From Nitrososphaerales archaeon TH5894 (GTDB taxonomy: Archaea; Thermoproteota; Nitrososphaeria; Nitrososphaerales; Nitrososphaeraceae), in assembly GCA_014523485.1 (NCBI GenBank), contig JAATVK010000171.1, positions 1 to 12,903 of the forward strand: 12,903 nucleotides of DNA. The letters run 5' to 3'. Of the stretch, positions 12,430 through 12,903 are shown one piece after another. Made by a program: the position numbers and the translations under genes. Under the pieces are notes generated by a model. It was not told the origin of the DNA, did no database searches, and saw only the letters and a program-made list of their open reading frames with translations. The stretch's first letter is position 1; each line of letters opens with the position of its first letter.

Positions 12430-12903
12430 TCAATATTCTAATCTTTCTTTTCTTGCCGCTCTTTGAATTTCCTCATACTTTCTATCATTTTCTGTTATTA
12501 CTTCATTTTCTTTATCTTCTTTTTTGGTTTCATCCTTTCTTGTTTTTCCTATAACTTCTTTTTCCTCCTTCATTTTGCTAACTCCTCCTTTTCCTTCTAC
12601 TTTTACTACTTCTTTTCGGATTTTAATTTCCAATTTAGGTGCTGTATCTGTCCATTCTTTTAGCCATTCTCTTATCAAATTCAGATTTACTTCTGCATTT
12701 CTTCGGACAAAGCCATCCACATCTTCTTCTGCCACTATTTGTAATGCCTCTATACTTTTTATAATTCGTTCATTTGGTTTGGTTACTTTTGCATCTTTAT
12801 CAGCCAAAGCAGTACAAGCATTTATTTTGACTCGTCGTCTTTCATCTTTCAATAAAGTTAAAAGATGATAGAGAATACTTTTATTAATTTTATCTATCTT
12901 TTC
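12430..12903 (-). CDS. HEAT-repeat protein C-terminus, probably M1-family aminopeptidase tail (partial)
   Basis: The frame is open to the right edge, so the start lies outside; the TTG at 12852 is internal. The visible 157 residues begin with HEAT-like helix pairs: ILYHLLTLLKDERRRVKINA, CTALADKDAKVTKPNERIIK, SIEALQIVAEEDVDGFVRRN and AEVNLNLIREWLKEW. A highly charged, probably disordered or coiled-coil tail rich in Lys and Glu follows (VGKTRK-like, KEDKENEVITENDRKYEEIQ). The HEAT portion and the '-VDGFVRR-AE-x-x-x-N-IREW' ending look like the C-terminal domain of archaeal M1 aminopeptidases (tricorn-interacting-factor/puromycin-sensitive type), which trim peptides from the proteasome. No zinc site (HExxH) is inside the window to prove this; other HEAT-repeat scaffolds remain possible. 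It converges with the DUF6438-like gene. Confidence 0.7.
   Translation of the reverse strand, partial: EKIDKINKSILYHLLTLLKDERRRVKINACTALADKDAKVTKPNERIIKSIEALQIVAEEDVDGFVRRNAEVNLNLIREWLKEWTDTAPKLEIKIRKEVVKVEGKGGVSKMKEEKEVIGKTRKDETKKEDKENEVITENDRKYEEIQRAARKERLEY

Noticed and set aside
12463..12868. Plus-strand frames rich in Phe, Ser and Tyr opposite the HEAT-repeat gene
   Set aside because: They are the complement of a Lys/Glu-rich coding region and show no signal of their own.

Overview
The window looks like a piece of an AT-rich, mesophilic archaeal chromosome, most likely an ammonia-oxidising Nitrososphaerota (Thaumarchaeota) of the Nitrososphaera/Nitrosocosmicus type. This is an inference. 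It rests on TATA-like boxes centred about 25-30 nt before start codons with little or no leader, a small winged-helix regulator of the kind expanded in soil Thaumarchaeota, many short secreted proteins, and a C-terminal HEAT-repeat tail like that of archaeal M1 aminopeptidases. No ammonia-oxidation, rRNA or complete tRNA gene is present. The gene density and many solitary, differently oriented genes suggest an accessory region, not a core operon.

Layout. Positions 1-765 hold the 3' end of a right-handed beta-helix surface protein. A roughly 120-bp intergenic repeat (copy 1, 915-1035) follows, then a decayed ~80-residue gene (1047-1279). A divergent pair comes next: a two-helix membrane peptide on the minus strand (1400-1585) and a 144-residue conserved-looking protein (1631-2065). 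A secreted Excalibur-type peptide (2358-2621), an orphan PIN-domain protein (2705-3220), a long imperfect inverted repeat (3245-3307) and a winged-helix regulator (3434-3694) follow. A 455-residue polytopic membrane protein (4186-5553, minus) is divergent from a secreted protein with a conserved Trp-rich segment (5734-6453). The second copy of the intergenic repeat (6523-6640) lies after that gene. Two very small minus-strand genes follow (59 aa at 6857-7036; 40 aa at 7129-7251), then a secreted Cys-containing protein (7326-7850, minus).

The right part holds an exported purple-acid-phosphatase-like metallophosphoesterase (8117-9211) with a perfect palindrome just upstream of its promoter, and a small Cys/His-rich probable zinc protein (9677-9961). 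A 550-bp gene-poor stretch contains a short GC-rich island. A two-gene tyrosinase unit follows: a type-3 copper catalytic protein (10512-11282), and 24 nt downstream in the same reading frame a separate protein (11307-11807) that resembles the C-terminal beta-rich region of longer tyrosinases. A DUF6438-like protein (11856-12230) and the C-terminal end of a HEAT-repeat protein running off the right edge (12430-12903, minus) complete the window.

The most interesting items are the structured repeat, whose two copies keep one identical hairpin stem and a second stem-loop at the same place with different sequence; the split archaeal tyrosinase with its own small downstream 'lid-like' partner; and the 40-aa gene whose start is fixed by a TATA box. 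Family assignments are from recognition of motifs only; no database search was run.
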